A stretch of DNA of 64,000 bases from Celeribacter arenosi (GCF_039539485.1 NZ_BAABDF010000007.1:248001-312000), one strand, 5' to 3'; shown: positions 52,491-62,489, counted from the stretch's first letter. Translations and numbers: made by a program. Notes: a model not told the origin generated them from the sequence alone.

Positions 52491-53201
52491 ATGAATTACA
52501 ATCAGTTCTGCCCGATCGCGAAAGCCGCCGAGATCCTTGGCGAACGCTGGACCATTCTGATCCTGCGCGAACTCCTGATGGGCGGGCGACGGTTCAGCAC
52601 GCTGCAACGCGGGCTGGGAGATATTTCACCGGCCCTTCTGACCAAGCGGCTGAAGCAACTCGAAGAGCAGAACATGGTGATCCGCCGGCGCATCCCCGGT
52701 CAGAAAGGCTTCGAATATTTTCCGACCGAGGCGTGTGAATCGCTGTTGCCGGTTCTGTTTGCACTTGGCGAATGGGGGATCATCTGGGCCAAGAACACGA
52801 TCCTGGACCAGGATTTCGATGTCGAGTTCCTGATGCTCTACCTTGAGCGCAGTATTGACCGCGAAAAGATCAAGGGTCAGGAAACGATCATCAAGTTCCG
52901 TTTCTCGGATCTGGAGGAGCAACGTGACTGGTGGTTGGTCGTCAGCCCGGAAAAGTCAGAGGTTTGCATCAAGGATCCGGGCAAGGATATCGACGTCTAT
53001 TTCAATTGCACGGTCCAGACCTTGTCGGACATCTGGATGGGCGACCGGACCTACCGCGATGCCATCAAGAACGGCGATCTGATGATGGATGGAGATCCAA
53101 GCCTGACCCGCACCGTGACGACTTGGCTAAGGCCGGGCGTCTTTGCCAATTCGCCCCGTGAGATCGTGCACAGCGAAAGCCCAAGCCTCGGCGCATTATG
53201 A
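52491..53201 (+). CDS. HxlR-type regulator with a C-terminal SCP2-like domain
   Basis: A 236-residue regulator. Residues 1-95 form the HxlR winged helix (CPIAKAAEILGERWTILILRELLMGGRRF, QRGLGDISPALLTKRLKQLEEQNMV). Residues 130-225 resemble an SCP2 sterol-carrier-like fold (IIKFRFSDLEEQRDWWLVVS, FNCTVQTLSDIWMGDRTYRDAI), which could bind a hydrophobic effector. Such fusions exist in actinobacteria and proteobacteria. Strong AGGAGGAG site. It diverges from the redox operon and probably controls it. Confidence 0.88.
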   Translation: MNYNQFCPIAKAAEILGERWTILILRELLMGGRRFSTLQRGLGDISPALLTKRLKQLEEQNMVIRRRIPGQKGFEYFPTEACESLLPVLFALGEWGIIWAKNTILDQDFDVEFLMLYLERSIDREKIKGQETIIKFRFSDLEEQRDWWLVVSPEKSEVCIKDPGKDIDVYFNCTVQTLSDIWMGDRTYRDAIKNGDLMMDGDPSLTRTVTTWLRPGVFANSPREIVHSESPSLGAL

Positions 53202-53522
53202 CGATCGTTGTTTGAAGCGATGCCTGACGTGAGCGTTCCAGACGGTGGATACTGCGCGGCTCACGAATAGTTGGTCCGGTGATGCGCGCATTGCAGCGCT
53301 GATCGAGGGCGCGAAAGTCGGCTTCGGCACGCCAAAGGTGCAACTCGTGGGCTGTCGCATCGGCAGGCCAATAGGGCCTGGCGCGTTCCCATCTGGGGCG
53401 AAACGGGCCACGGCTCCTCCCGTCCTGCGCGCATTGTAATCTCGGCCGTCATCGAGCCGACCCAAAGCGGCCCGTCTGGCGCGACGAAACTTTCGGTCAC
53501 CCGATTGTCGTGGTGATCGGGT
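53202..53522. other. Stretch without a convincing gene
   Basis: Short frames only. A minus-strand frame reads ESFVAPDGPLWVGSMTAEI, which may be a remnant of a lost enzyme, but I cannot name it. Confidence 0.45.
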
Positions 53523-54044
53523 TTACAGCGACGCGGCGGCGCGGCTGGCTTGGTCGTAGTGGCCGGAGAGGGCGCGCAGCATGCGGGCCAGTTCGCGCAG
53601 TTCAACGCCGCTCATATCCGTGGGTGGCAGCCCGTCCAGGAGACATTGCCGCCGCACATCGCGGTAGGCATCGCACAGTTCGATCCCCTCCGCCGACGTG
53701 CGATAGAATACTTCCTTGCCCCGTTTCTCCGAAATCAGCAGCCCGGCCTTGAGCATTTTGCGTAGGGCGTAGTTCACCGTATGGCTGTCTTCGATGTTGA
53801 GCAGAAAGCTGATGTCGGAGAGCCGCTTGTCCCTGTCGCGATGGTTGACGTTATGCAGGATCAGGATTTCGAGCGGGCTGAGGTCGGGGTGACCTGCAGC
53901 GGCCATGCAGCGCGTTACCCATCGCGAGAAGGCGTTGAACCCGACGATCAGACCAAACTCGAGCTCTGACAGTTCCCAGCCGTCGCCTTCGGCCAGATGG
54001 CGCGACGAGACGATTCGGCGGTCAGCGGTGGTTTTTTTAGTCAT
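53523..54044 (-). CDS. Winged-helix (MarR-like) regulator
   Basis: A 173-residue regulator with the winged HTH SPLEILILHNVNHRDRDKRLSDISFLLNIEDSHTVNYALRKMLKAGLLISEKRGKEVFYRTSAEG. This fits a winged-helix, MarR-like family. It diverges from the TRAP-pxp operon across a 170-bp AT-rich region and is the likely regulator of it; the signal could be 5-oxoproline. Start at 54044 is in-frame with a good match to relatives. Confidence 0.82.
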   Translation of the reverse strand: MTKKTTADRRIVSSRHLAEGDGWELSELEFGLIVGFNAFSRWVTRCMAAAGHPDLSPLEILILHNVNHRDRDKRLSDISFLLNIEDSHTVNYALRKMLKAGLLISEKRGKEVFYRTSAEGIELCDAYRDVRRQCLLDGLPPTDMSGVELRELARMLRALSGHYDQASRAAASL

Positions 54045-54214
54045 TTCTAGCTCTCTTCATACACATATCGCCGATAATTTCCGCATATGATGTCAATATT
54101 TCCTCACCATATCAACAGGCACAACGCGAACCCACGACCAACAATTATAAAACGTTGACGAAATATAAACGTAATGCAAGCCTGCTTTCATCAAACAAAA
54201 GCAGGGAGAGCACG

Positions 54215-55186
54215 ATGCTCATTTCACGAATTCTTGGCGGCACGGCTGCCGCTCTAGCGGGTCTGGCGATTGGCGCTCAGGCTGAAACCTGGGACATGCC
54301 AACGCCGTACCCGGACGCGACCTTCCACACAGTCAACATCACCGAATTTGCCAGTGACGTAGCTGCCGCCACCGATGGCGGCCTCGAGATCAACGTCCAT
54401 TCGGCGGCGTCTCTCTTTAAGCACCCCGAGATCAGCAGAGCGGTGCGCAGCGGTCAGGTGCCGATTGGCGAGTTTTTCCTGTCGCTTCTGGCCAATGAAG
54501 ACCCCGCCTTTGGCGCGGATTCGCTGCCGTTCCTTGCCACCAACTACGAGGACGCGGAAAAGCTCTGGGCCGCCCAGAAAGACGTTATTTCCGAGTTGCT
54601 GGATGAGCAGGGCATGATGGTACTCTATTCGGTGCCATGGCCGCCGCAGGGTCTTTATACCAACAACGAGATCAACTCCGTCGAAGACCTCGCAGGGCTG
54701 AAATTCCGCACCTATAACGCGACCCTCGAAGAATTCGCCAACCTCGCGGGTGCCGCGCCGACGCAGGTCGAAAATCCGGATATTCCGCAGGCCTTCTCCA
54801 CCGGACGCGTTGAGGCGATGATCACCTCCCCCTCGACCGGCGTGAACTCCAAGGCTTGGGACTTCCTGACCCACTACACCGACATTCAGGCCTGGATCCC
54901 CAAAAACGTCGTGGTGGTGAACACCCGTTCGTTCCGCCGTCTGGACGACGCCACCCAGACTGCCGTTCTAGAAGCGGCTGCCGCTGCGGAAGCCCGCGGT
55001 TGGGAAATGAGCCGCGCCGAAACCGAAGCGCAGACTGCGGTTCTGGCCGAAAACGGCATCATCGTCGTCGAACCGTCCGAAGAGCTGATGACAGGGCTGC
55101 GCGCGATCGGGGCGCAAATGCTGGAAAACTGGACCGCCGAAGCAGGCGACGCCGGTGCCGCGTTGTTGAGCGCCTACGGGAAATAA
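54215..55186 (+). CDS. TRAP transporter substrate-binding protein (DctP type)
   Basis: A 323-residue periplasmic binding protein. Residues 1-23 form a Sec signal ending GAQAE. The DctP fold has KHPEISRAVRSGQVPIGEF, LAGLKFRTYNATLEEFANLAGAAPTQVE with a ligand-contact Arg in KFRTY, and GRVEAMITSPSTGVNSK. First gene of the DctPQM-pxpBCA operon, so its ligand is probably 5-oxoproline (pyroglutamate). Start at 54215 has AGGGAGAG. Confidence 0.92.
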   Translation: MLISRILGGTAAALAGLAIGAQAETWDMPTPYPDATFHTVNITEFASDVAAATDGGLEINVHSAASLFKHPEISRAVRSGQVPIGEFFLSLLANEDPAFGADSLPFLATNYEDAEKLWAAQKDVISELLDEQGMMVLYSVPWPPQGLYTNNEINSVEDLAGLKFRTYNATLEEFANLAGAAPTQVENPDIPQAFSTGRVEAMITSPSTGVNSKAWDFLTHYTDIQAWIPKNVVVVNTRSFRRLDDATQTAVLEAAAAAEARGWEMSRAETEAQTAVLAENGIIVVEPSEELMTGLRAIGAQMLENWTAEAGDAGAALLSAYGK

Positions 55187-55265
55187 TCCCGCGGTCAATA
55201 ATCCTGCGGGTCGGGCGCACCACCGCGCCCGGCCTAACCCAACCCTTACCTGTAAGGAGGCGGCC

Positions 55266-55814
55266 ATGCGGCAAGCCTTGGACATCCTCTACCGAACCGC
55301 CGGCAGGCTGGCTGCGGCTTTCATTGTGGCCATTGTGGCCGTCGTCTTCTTGCAGGTCTGCCTTAACCTTGCAGACAAGATCGCCGCCGCCATTACCGGA
55401 ACCGGACTTGGGCTGACGATCCCGTCTTATGCTGATTTCACCGGTTTCTTTCTGGCCGCATCTACCTTTCTTGCGCTGGCCTATAGCCTGCGCGAAGGCG
55501 GGCATATCCGCGTGACGCTGCTGCTGGGCCGTCTGCCGGCACGGGCGCGACACGGCGTTGAAATCATCGTCGTCGCTATCGCCATGGCGATGAGCGCCTA
55601 TGCAAGCTGGTATATCATCCTGCTTGTCTACGAATCCTTTGAATACGGTGACCGGTCGTCCGGCATGGTCTCTGTTCCGCTCTGGCTGCCGCAACTGCCT
55701 GTCGCGCTTGGCCTGATCATCCTCACCATTGCCCTCCTTGACGAACTGGTCGCCCTTTTGCGCGGCCGTGCGGCGTCCTGGGAAGGCAAGGGTGAAAACC
55801 TGCTGAGCGAATAG
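55266..55814 (+). CDS. TRAP transporter small membrane subunit (DctQ type)
   Basis: A 182-residue four-segment membrane subunit: AAFIVAIVAVVFLQVCLNL at the front, TGFFLAASTFLALAYSLREGGHIRV in the middle. This subunit supports the large subunit. The start has a strong TAAGGAGG site, 79 bp after dctP. Confidence 0.92.
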   Translation: MRQALDILYRTAGRLAAAFIVAIVAVVFLQVCLNLADKIAAAITGTGLGLTIPSYADFTGFFLAASTFLALAYSLREGGHIRVTLLLGRLPARARHGVEIIVVAIAMAMSAYASWYIILLVYESFEYGDRSSGMVSVPLWLPQLPVALGLIILTIALLDELVALLRGRAASWEGKGENLLSE

Positions 55815-55825
55815 GAGCCTTTGCC

Positions 55826-57121
55826 ATGTCTGTAGCTGTTCTTTCGGTCATCCTTATTGTCCTTCTATTCGCTTTTCTTGGCGCGGGGCTATGGGTTGCC
55901 TTTTCTCTTCTGGGTGTGGGTATTGCCGCGATGGCATTGTTCACCGAAGCGCCGCTCGGCCTTGTCATGGCGACGACAATGTGGGGCCATTCGAATTCAT
56001 GGGCTTTGGCTGCGCTGCCGCTGTTTATCTGGATGGGCGAAATCCTGTTCCGCTCACGCCTCAGCGATGACATGTTCACTGGTCTTTCCCCGTGGATGAA
56101 CCGCCTGCCGGGTCAGCTACTGCACGTAAATGTCTTTGCTTGCGGGATCTTTGCTGCGGTGTCCGGTTCGTCGGCGGCAACGGCCGCCACTATTGGCAAA
56201 CTTTCGATCCCCGAACTGTCGCGTCGCGGCTATCCCGAGAAGATGGTGATCGGGACGCTGGCCGGGTCGGCGACGCTGGGGCTGCTGATCCCGCCGTCTA
56301 TCATCCTGATCGTCTATGGTGTGGCGACAGAGCAATCCATCGCGCGGCTGTTTATCGCGGGCGTTCTTCCTGGTGTCCTGCTTGTGACCCTATTCGTGGG
56401 ATATGTCGTCATCTGGGCGATGATGAACCGCGACACCCTCCCTATGGAGGACATCTCCGCCACCTTCCGCGAAAAGCTGAGACGTTCCCGCCGGTTGCTG
56501 CCCGTGACGTTGCTGATTGGCGGGGTGATCGGCTCGATCTATGCGGGCATTGCCTCGCCCACGGATGCCGCAGCCGTCGGGGTTGTGCTGGCGCTGATCC
56601 TGTCGTGGAGTTCGGGCACGCTGACGCGCGCGAGCTTTGCCGAGGGTCTGATGGGGGCAACTGTGACGTCCTGCATGATCGGCTTCATCCTAGCAGGCGC
56701 GTCCTTCCTCACCGTTGCCATGGGATTTACCGGCATTCCACGCATCCTGGCCGAATGGATCGGCGGGCTAGGTCTGTCGACCTTCACCTTGCTGGCCGCG
56801 CTGACAGTATTCTTCGTGATCCTTGGCTGTTTCCTTGACGGAATTTCGGTTGTGGTGCTGACTGCCTCGGTCATCATGCCGATGGTTCAGGCCGCTGGCA
56901 TCGATCCGCTGTGGTTTGGCATTTTTCTGGTGATCGTGGTCGAGATGAGCCAGATCACCCCGCCGGTGGGCTTTAACCTCTTTGTCCTTCAATCGCTGAC
57001 GGGACGCGATATTCTGACTGTCGCCCGTGCTGCGTTGCCGTTTTTCTTTTTGATGATCGTCGCACTGGTGCTGATCGTGATCTTCCCTTCAATCGTGACC
57101 TACCTGCCGGAGCAGATGTGA
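55826..57121 (+). CDS. TRAP transporter large permease (DctM type)
   Basis: A 431-residue membrane permease of about 12 segments that drives Na+-coupled uptake. The signature is WMNRLPGQLLHVNVFACGIFAAVSGSSAATAATIG, then GTLAGSATLGLLIPPSIILIVYG. It lies 11 bp after dctQ and its stop overlaps pxpB (GTGA). Confidence 0.95.
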   Translation: MSVAVLSVILIVLLFAFLGAGLWVAFSLLGVGIAAMALFTEAPLGLVMATTMWGHSNSWALAALPLFIWMGEILFRSRLSDDMFTGLSPWMNRLPGQLLHVNVFACGIFAAVSGSSAATAATIGKLSIPELSRRGYPEKMVIGTLAGSATLGLLIPPSIILIVYGVATEQSIARLFIAGVLPGVLLVTLFVGYVVIWAMMNRDTLPMEDISATFREKLRRSRRLLPVTLLIGGVIGSIYAGIASPTDAAAVGVVLALILSWSSGTLTRASFAEGLMGATVTSCMIGFILAGASFLTVAMGFTGIPRILAEWIGGLGLSTFTLLAALTVFFVILGCFLDGISVVVLTASVIMPMVQAAGIDPLWFGIFLVIVVEMSQITPPVGFNLFVLQSLTGRDILTVARAALPFFFLMIVALVLIVIFPSIVTYLPEQM

Positions 57122-57858
57122 CCCACCTAGCACCTGAATTTCCCGTGATCCGCACCGGTGGAGTGGACGGTCTGCTTGTCACCTTTGGTGACAGATTGAG
57201 CGAACCTGCCAATCGTGCCGCATTGGCCTTTCGTGCAGCGGTCGAGGCCGAAGGGTGGGACGGTGTTGAGGAGACATCCTCGACACTGGTGTCTTGTTTC
57301 GTTCGCTTTGATCCGTTGCACCTGCCGCACGACGTGTTGCAGGCCAAGGTCGATACCCTTTTGAAACGCCGCAACTGGTTCGATGCCGTCTTGCCCGAGG
57401 GGCGGCGGTTCTGGCGCATTCCTACCGTTTACGGCACCGATCTGGCCCCGCAATTGGCGCAGGCTGCCGAGGCCGCGGGGATGAGCGAAGCCGAGGCGAT
57501 GACGTCACTATCAGGCGCGCGCGTGCGCGTGCAGGCGCTCGGATTTGCGCCCGGCCAGCCCTATCTTGGTGAATTGCCGCAAGCGTGGGACATTCCCCGC
57601 CAAAGCCAATTGACTGAACGCGTCCCGCAAGGCGCGCTGGTCGTGGCGATCCGGCAATTCGTGCTGTTCGGCGTTTCTGCGCCGACCGGCTGGCAGCATG
57701 TCGGCCAGACGGCCATCAACCTGTTCCAACCCGAGGCGGACGAACCGATCCTTTTGCGCCCGGGTGACGAGGTGCAATTCATCGCCACGGATGCCGCGTC
57801 ATTGGACAATATGCGCAGCGATCCAAATGGCGGTGCAACTTACGAGATGATCAAATGA
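57118..57858 (+). CDS. pxpB: 5-oxoprolinase subunit B
   Basis: A 246-residue KipI/allophanate-hydrolase-1-like protein. The family marks are LVTFGDRLSEPANRAAL, IPTVYGTDLAPQL, ALGFAPGQPYLGELP and PTGWQHVGQT. PxpABC opens 5-oxoproline to glutamate with ATP. Start is GTG 57118, four-base overlap with dctM, so translation is coupled. Overlaps pxpC. Confidence 0.92.
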   Translation: MTHLAPEFPVIRTGGVDGLLVTFGDRLSEPANRAALAFRAAVEAEGWDGVEETSSTLVSCFVRFDPLHLPHDVLQAKVDTLLKRRNWFDAVLPEGRRFWRIPTVYGTDLAPQLAQAAEAAGMSEAEAMTSLSGARVRVQALGFAPGQPYLGELPQAWDIPRQSQLTERVPQGALVVAIRQFVLFGVSAPTGWQHVGQTAINLFQPEADEPILLRPGDEVQFIATDAASLDNMRSDPNGGATYEMIK

Positions 57859-58877
57859 GCGCCCAACTTTCGATTTTACGCGCCGGTCCCAGCATGACAT
57901 TGCAGGACACGGGGCGCGCCGGCCATTTGGCGCTTGGCTTGTCGCGTGGTGGGGCAGCGGACCGGTTGGCTCTGGCCGAAGGTGCGGCGTTGCTCGGTCA
58001 GCCTGCCGATAGGCTTGCGCTGGAAATGGCTGCGTTGGGCGGGGATTTTCAGGCCAACGAGGACACGCGCATCGCCCTGACGGGGGCGCCCATGCGCGCG
58101 ACAATCGACGGTGAGGCGGTAGTGTGGAACGCGTCGCATTGGCTTCCTGCGGGTGCGCGTTTGTCCATCGGTGCCGCCACGGCGGGCTGCTATGGTTACT
58201 TGCATGTTGGCGGCGGGTTTGCGGCAGAGCCCTTTTTGGGTGCCGCCTCCGCGCATCTTGCCGCCGGTATCGGCACGCTGTTGCAGGATGGCGATACGCT
58301 GACCATGGGCCGCGACGTGGGGAGCGAAACAAACAGGGTTTTTGAACCCGAAGACCGTTTTCACGGCGGTGCGGTGCGCCTCACCCCCAGCTTTCAAACA
58401 CACCTTTTCGGTGAGGCCGAACTGGCGCGCCTGCAGGCCGAACCGCTGCATCGTGCCGCGCGGGCGAACCGGATGGGTGTGGCGTTGACCCCCGCAGGCG
58501 GGGGGTATCACATCGACGGCGGGCGCAACGTGGTGTCTGAAATTGTATTGCCGGGCGACATTCAGGTCACCGGCGATGGCATGCCCTTTGTGTTGATGGT
58601 CGAATGCCAGACCACCGGCGGCTATCCGCGGATCGGCACGGTTCTGCCCTGTGATCTGCCACGTGTGGCGCAGACCCCGGCAGGGGCGGAATTGCGGTTT
58701 CGCTTTGTCGATCTCCAAGAGGCCGTGGAACTGGAGCGCGCAGAGGCCAAACGGCGCGCAGAGCTGGGCAAACATTGCCGCCCGTTGATCCGCGATCCGC
58801 GTTTTATGCGCGATCTGCTTTCATACAATCTGATCAGCGGAGTGGTGGCCGGAAACGAAGACTTTGAGGGAATATAG
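57855..58877 (+). CDS. pxpC: 5-oxoprolinase subunit C
   Basis: A 340-residue KipA/allophanate-hydrolase-2-like protein. MTLQDTGRAGHLALGLSRGGAADRLALAEG is the family front; RANRMGVALTP and GDIQVTGDGMPFVLMVECQTTGGYPRIGTV are the ATP/substrate loops. ATGA overlap with pxpB. It needs PxpA and PxpB for activity. Confidence 0.94.
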   Translation: MSAQLSILRAGPSMTLQDTGRAGHLALGLSRGGAADRLALAEGAALLGQPADRLALEMAALGGDFQANEDTRIALTGAPMRATIDGEAVVWNASHWLPAGARLSIGAATAGCYGYLHVGGGFAAEPFLGAASAHLAAGIGTLLQDGDTLTMGRDVGSETNRVFEPEDRFHGGAVRLTPSFQTHLFGEAELARLQAEPLHRAARANRMGVALTPAGGGYHIDGGRNVVSEIVLPGDIQVTGDGMPFVLMVECQTTGGYPRIGTVLPCDLPRVAQTPAGAELRFRFVDLQEAVELERAEAKRRAELGKHCRPLIRDPRFMRDLLSYNLISGVVAGNEDFEGI

Positions 58878-58878
58878 A

Positions 58879-59652
58879 ATGACACAAACGGTCGATCTGA
58901 ACGCCGACATGGGCGAGAGCTATGGGGCGTGGAAAATGGGCGATGACGCAGCCTTGCTGGATATCGTGACCTCCGCCAATGTCGCCTGCGGGTTTCATGC
59001 GGGCGATTGGGACGTGATGGCCGCGACGATGAAAGTGGCGGCGCAAAAAGGCGTCGGCATCGGCGCGCACCCGGGCTTTCCTGACCTGCACGGTTTCGGG
59101 CGTCAGCGGATGACATTCGCGACCGGCTCCCTTCAGAACATTGTGCGCTATCAACTGGGTGCGGCTGAGGCGATGGCGAGGGCCGCGGGCAGTTCCGTGC
59201 GCCATCTCAAACTTCATGGCGCACTGGCGAATATGACATCCGAGGATGAGGCGATGGCACGGGCCTGTTATGAAGCCGCGCTCGAGATCGACCCCGACAT
59301 TACCATTATGGTTCTGGCAGGCACTGCCCAGAATCGCGCCGCATCTGCGTTGGGCTGCAAAGTTGCCTGCGAGATTTTTGCGGATCGGGCCTACAACGAT
59401 GACGCAACTTTGGTCGATCGCGCCTTGCCGGGGGCCGTGATCCATGACCCGCATGAGGCAGGCCGCCGTATGGCAAAGATGGTTCGCGAAGGCGCCATAA
59501 TCACTGAAAGCGGTAAACGCATCGAAACGCGCATTGATACGATCTGCCTTCACGGTGATACCCCGACAGCGGTCCGCATAGCGTCCGAGGTTCGCCGTGC
59601 ATTGATGGACAGCGGTGTCACCCTAGCGCAGTTTGAAGGTCAACCGGTTTAG
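58879..59652 (+). CDS. pxpA: 5-oxoprolinase subunit A (LamB/YcsF family)
   Basis: A 257-residue metal-binding subunit with DLNADMGESYGAWKMGDD, ANVACGFHAGDW, IGAHPGFPDLHGFGRQ and HLKLHGALANM, the conserved His/Asp cluster. Start at 58879 is right after pxpC. Together with the TRAP transporter it makes a pyroglutamate import-and-use operon. It converges on the ATPase gene. Confidence 0.95.
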   Translation: MTQTVDLNADMGESYGAWKMGDDAALLDIVTSANVACGFHAGDWDVMAATMKVAAQKGVGIGAHPGFPDLHGFGRQRMTFATGSLQNIVRYQLGAAEAMARAAGSSVRHLKLHGALANMTSEDEAMARACYEAALEIDPDITIMVLAGTAQNRAASALGCKVACEIFADRAYNDDATLVDRALPGAVIHDPHEAGRRMAKMVREGAIITESGKRIETRIDTICLHGDTPTAVRIASEVRRALMDSGVTLAQFEGQPV

Positions 59653-59710
59653 AAGGGCGCTGTCACCCGCTGCCTTCGCTGCCGCAGCCAAATACGGCAA
59701 GGGTTGGCGG

Positions 59711-62392
59711 CTAGGCTCCCTCAGGCTTCCGGCGATTAACGGCGAAGGCGACAACCAATGTCGCCTGCCCGATGAGGAGGGGAAATAGGCTTGCGACCGC
59801 CGCCAGCGTCATTCCGGCTTTTCCCGGCGCGGCGAGGCTCAGCACAGCCGCCAAACCCGAGAGCCAGATCGCCATTGCGAGCAAGATCAGGCACAGCGCA
59901 ATCGCGCCCCAGATATAGGGGTTGCGTGTCACGTCATTGTCGAAAAGGCCCGTGTCCTTGGCGCGCGTGTTGAACACATTCCACAGTTGCGCGAGCGCGA
60001 GGGTCAGGAAGGCCACGGTAATGGCCTGCTCCACAGACAGGTGCAACTGGTTGAGCGCGACCAAGAAGGCAGCCAAGGTCGCGACAGTTTGCGCACCGGC
60101 GAGGCCCGCAATTTTCAACCACTCCCTGCGTGCGATGATGGGCTCGGAAGGGTCACGGGGAGGGCGGCGCATCTCGCACCCGTCGCCTTGGCCCATCCCG
60201 AGAGCGAAAGCGGGAAAGACATCTGTCACGAGGTTCAGAAACAGAATTTGCAGTGGCGACAGCGGTGCAGGTAATCCCGCGCCAACCGCGCCAGCCACGA
60301 CCAGAACTTCACAGAGATTGCAGGACATCAGGTAGACGATGAATTTCCGGATATTTCCGAATATCACCCGCCCTTGGCGAATGGCTTCGACAATGGTTGC
60401 GAAGTCGTCGTCTTTCAAAACCATGTCGGCGGCCTCGCGCGCAACCTGCGTTCCGCGTTGGCCCATGGCGACGCCGATATCGGCCTTTTTCAGGGCGGGC
60501 GCGTCGTTGACCCCATCGCCGGTCATCGCCACGACCTGACCGTCTTCTTGATGAAAAGAAACGAGTGTTAGCTTCGTCTCTGGAGCCACGCGGGCAAAGA
60601 CGTCCGCCGCGCGAATTCGCGCGCGCGCTTCCTCTGACCCGCCGTCGGCAATAAGGGTGGCCAATTCACGCCCCTCGATGACGATTGAACCGTCACGCCT
60701 GATGCCCGCATCGGAGGCGACCCGCGCAGCAGTAGCCGCGTGGTCCCCTGTGACCATCATCACCCGCACGCCGGCCTGATGGCAGGCGGCAATGGCGGGG
60801 GGAATGTCGGCGCGAAGGGGGTCTGCGAAACACACCAGCCCGACGAGCGTCAGCCCCGCGTAGGGATCAGCGTCCGCGTCACGCTCTGTCTTCATGGCCA
60901 GACCCAAGGTGCGCAACCCTTCGCTCGCGGCGTCGGAATTGCGGTCGATCCACTTGGCTTTGAGCGCGTCGTTCAGTGCGTGTGGTCCATCGGGCCCGCG
61001 CACCATTTCGCAGACATCAATGACCGCTTCTGGCGCGCCTTTGATGGCAAAACTGGCGCCGTCAGGTGCGGCATGGATGGTCGCCATCATCCGGCGTTCA
61101 GGGTCGAAGGCGGATTGGCCTACACGGTTGTCGGGCGGCGGCAATCCACTGTTGTGCGCCGCCCTGAGCAATGCCAGTTCCATCGGATCGCCTGTGCCAG
61201 CTTCGCCGCCGCGCCCCAGTTCCGCCGTCGTACAACGCGCGCCGGTCTTCAACGCGCGTTTTACATCCTGGTCCTGTGCCTCGGGAGAAAAATCTCCGCT
61301 TTCCAGCAGGAGGCGGACAACGGTCATGCGGTTTTCTGTTAGCGTGCCGGTCTTGTCGGTGAGGATCACAGTGGTCGCCCCCAACGTTTCGACGGCTGAC
61401 AATCGGCGGATCAGGGCATTGCGACGGGCCATCCGCCACATGCCTCGTGCCAGTGAAAGCGTCGCCACCACGGGCAATCCTTCCGGAATTGCCGCCACCG
61501 CCAGCGCCACGGCGGTTTGCAGCATGTCGGCGGGCGCATGACCGCGCAGGATGCCCGCCAAGGCGGTGGCAATAGAAAGGACCAGCGTCAACCAGATGAG
61601 TGTGCGCCCCAGCCGTTCCAGCCGCGCCTCCAATGGCGAAGTTTCAGCCTGCGCGGTCTCGGCCAGTTTGCTGATCCGCCCCAGTTCGGTTTCCATGCCG
61701 GTGGCGGTGACGATGCCCGCGCCTGCGCCGCGCGTGATGGACGTGCCTTTGAACAGCATGGGGGTCCGCTCGGCGAGATGAGTGTCATCCGCGACTTTCG
61801 CAGTAGATTTGTCCACCGGTGCGGATTCTCCGGTCAGGACAGATTCATCGGCCAGTAAGTGCGATGCTTCGATCAGGCGCAAATCCGCGGTCACCACGTC
61901 ACCGCCGTCCAGAACCACGATGTCTCCGGGGACAAGATCGCGTGCGTCGATCATCCGTATGTGACCGTCTCTGCGCACGCGGGTTCGAACCTCGGCGATG
62001 TGCAACAGGGCTTCCATCGAACGAGCCGCGCGCAGTTCGGTGTAAAAACCAATGGCACTGTTCAGCAAAAGGACGACGGCGATGGCCGCCGCCTCTGCAT
62101 TGTCGCCTAGCATCAGCGAAATGATGGCAGCCGCGGCGAGCAACCACACGATCACGCTGCGGAACTGATGAAGGAGGATCGATAGGGCACTTTTCGGTTT
62201 CTGCCGACGCAGCCGGTTCGGGCCGTGGGACGCGAGCCGTCGCAGGGCCTCAGCCTCTGACAAGCCATCGTTGACGGACACGGACAACAGTTCCGCGACC
62301 TCTTCCGCCGAGAGACCGTGCGGCGCAATGCTAAGCGTCAGGTTTGCGGGACGTTCCATGCCTTCCATCTCATGGCTTTTGCGTGTTTGCAT
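59711..62392 (-). CDS. P2-type cation-transporting ATPase
   Basis: An 893-residue pump with ten segments. The phosphorylated Asp is D346 in DKTGTLT; TGES at 187-190 is the dephosphorylation loop and IPEGLP at 302-307 the ion-site helix of Ca2+/Na+-type (P2) pumps. TGDGVNDAPALKKADIGVAMG is the hinge. No metal-binding front domain (CxxC) is present, so it is not a copper pump. It may export Ca2+ or Na+. Met 62392 was chosen; 62368 and 62359 are also possible. A FNR-like box lies about 104 bp upstream. Confidence 0.9.
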   Translation of the reverse strand: MQTRKSHEMEGMERPANLTLSIAPHGLSAEEVAELLSVSVNDGLSEAEALRRLASHGPNRLRRQKPKSALSILLHQFRSVIVWLLAAAAIISLMLGDNAEAAAIAVVLLLNSAIGFYTELRAARSMEALLHIAEVRTRVRRDGHIRMIDARDLVPGDIVVLDGGDVVTADLRLIEASHLLADESVLTGESAPVDKSTAKVADDTHLAERTPMLFKGTSITRGAGAGIVTATGMETELGRISKLAETAQAETSPLEARLERLGRTLIWLTLVLSIATALAGILRGHAPADMLQTAVALAVAAIPEGLPVVATLSLARGMWRMARRNALIRRLSAVETLGATTVILTDKTGTLTENRMTVVRLLLESGDFSPEAQDQDVKRALKTGARCTTAELGRGGEAGTGDPMELALLRAAHNSGLPPPDNRVGQSAFDPERRMMATIHAAPDGASFAIKGAPEAVIDVCEMVRGPDGPHALNDALKAKWIDRNSDAASEGLRTLGLAMKTERDADADPYAGLTLVGLVCFADPLRADIPPAIAACHQAGVRVMMVTGDHAATAARVASDAGIRRDGSIVIEGRELATLIADGGSEEARARIRAADVFARVAPETKLTLVSFHQEDGQVVAMTGDGVNDAPALKKADIGVAMGQRGTQVAREAADMVLKDDDFATIVEAIRQGRVIFGNIRKFIVYLMSCNLCEVLVVAGAVGAGLPAPLSPLQILFLNLVTDVFPAFALGMGQGDGCEMRRPPRDPSEPIIARREWLKIAGLAGAQTVATLAAFLVALNQLHLSVEQAITVAFLTLALAQLWNVFNTRAKDTGLFDNDVTRNPYIWGAIALCLILLAMAIWLSGLAAVLSLAAPGKAGMTLAAVASLFPLLIGQATLVVAFAVNRRKPEGA

Positions 62393-62489
62393 GACAACTC
62401 AGAGGCCCTTTGCGACGTGATTGAGTGCGCGGCTCCGCTGCAGGGGAGCACATGAGCCACAAAACTACGGCAATGCGCGCCCGTCGGCG

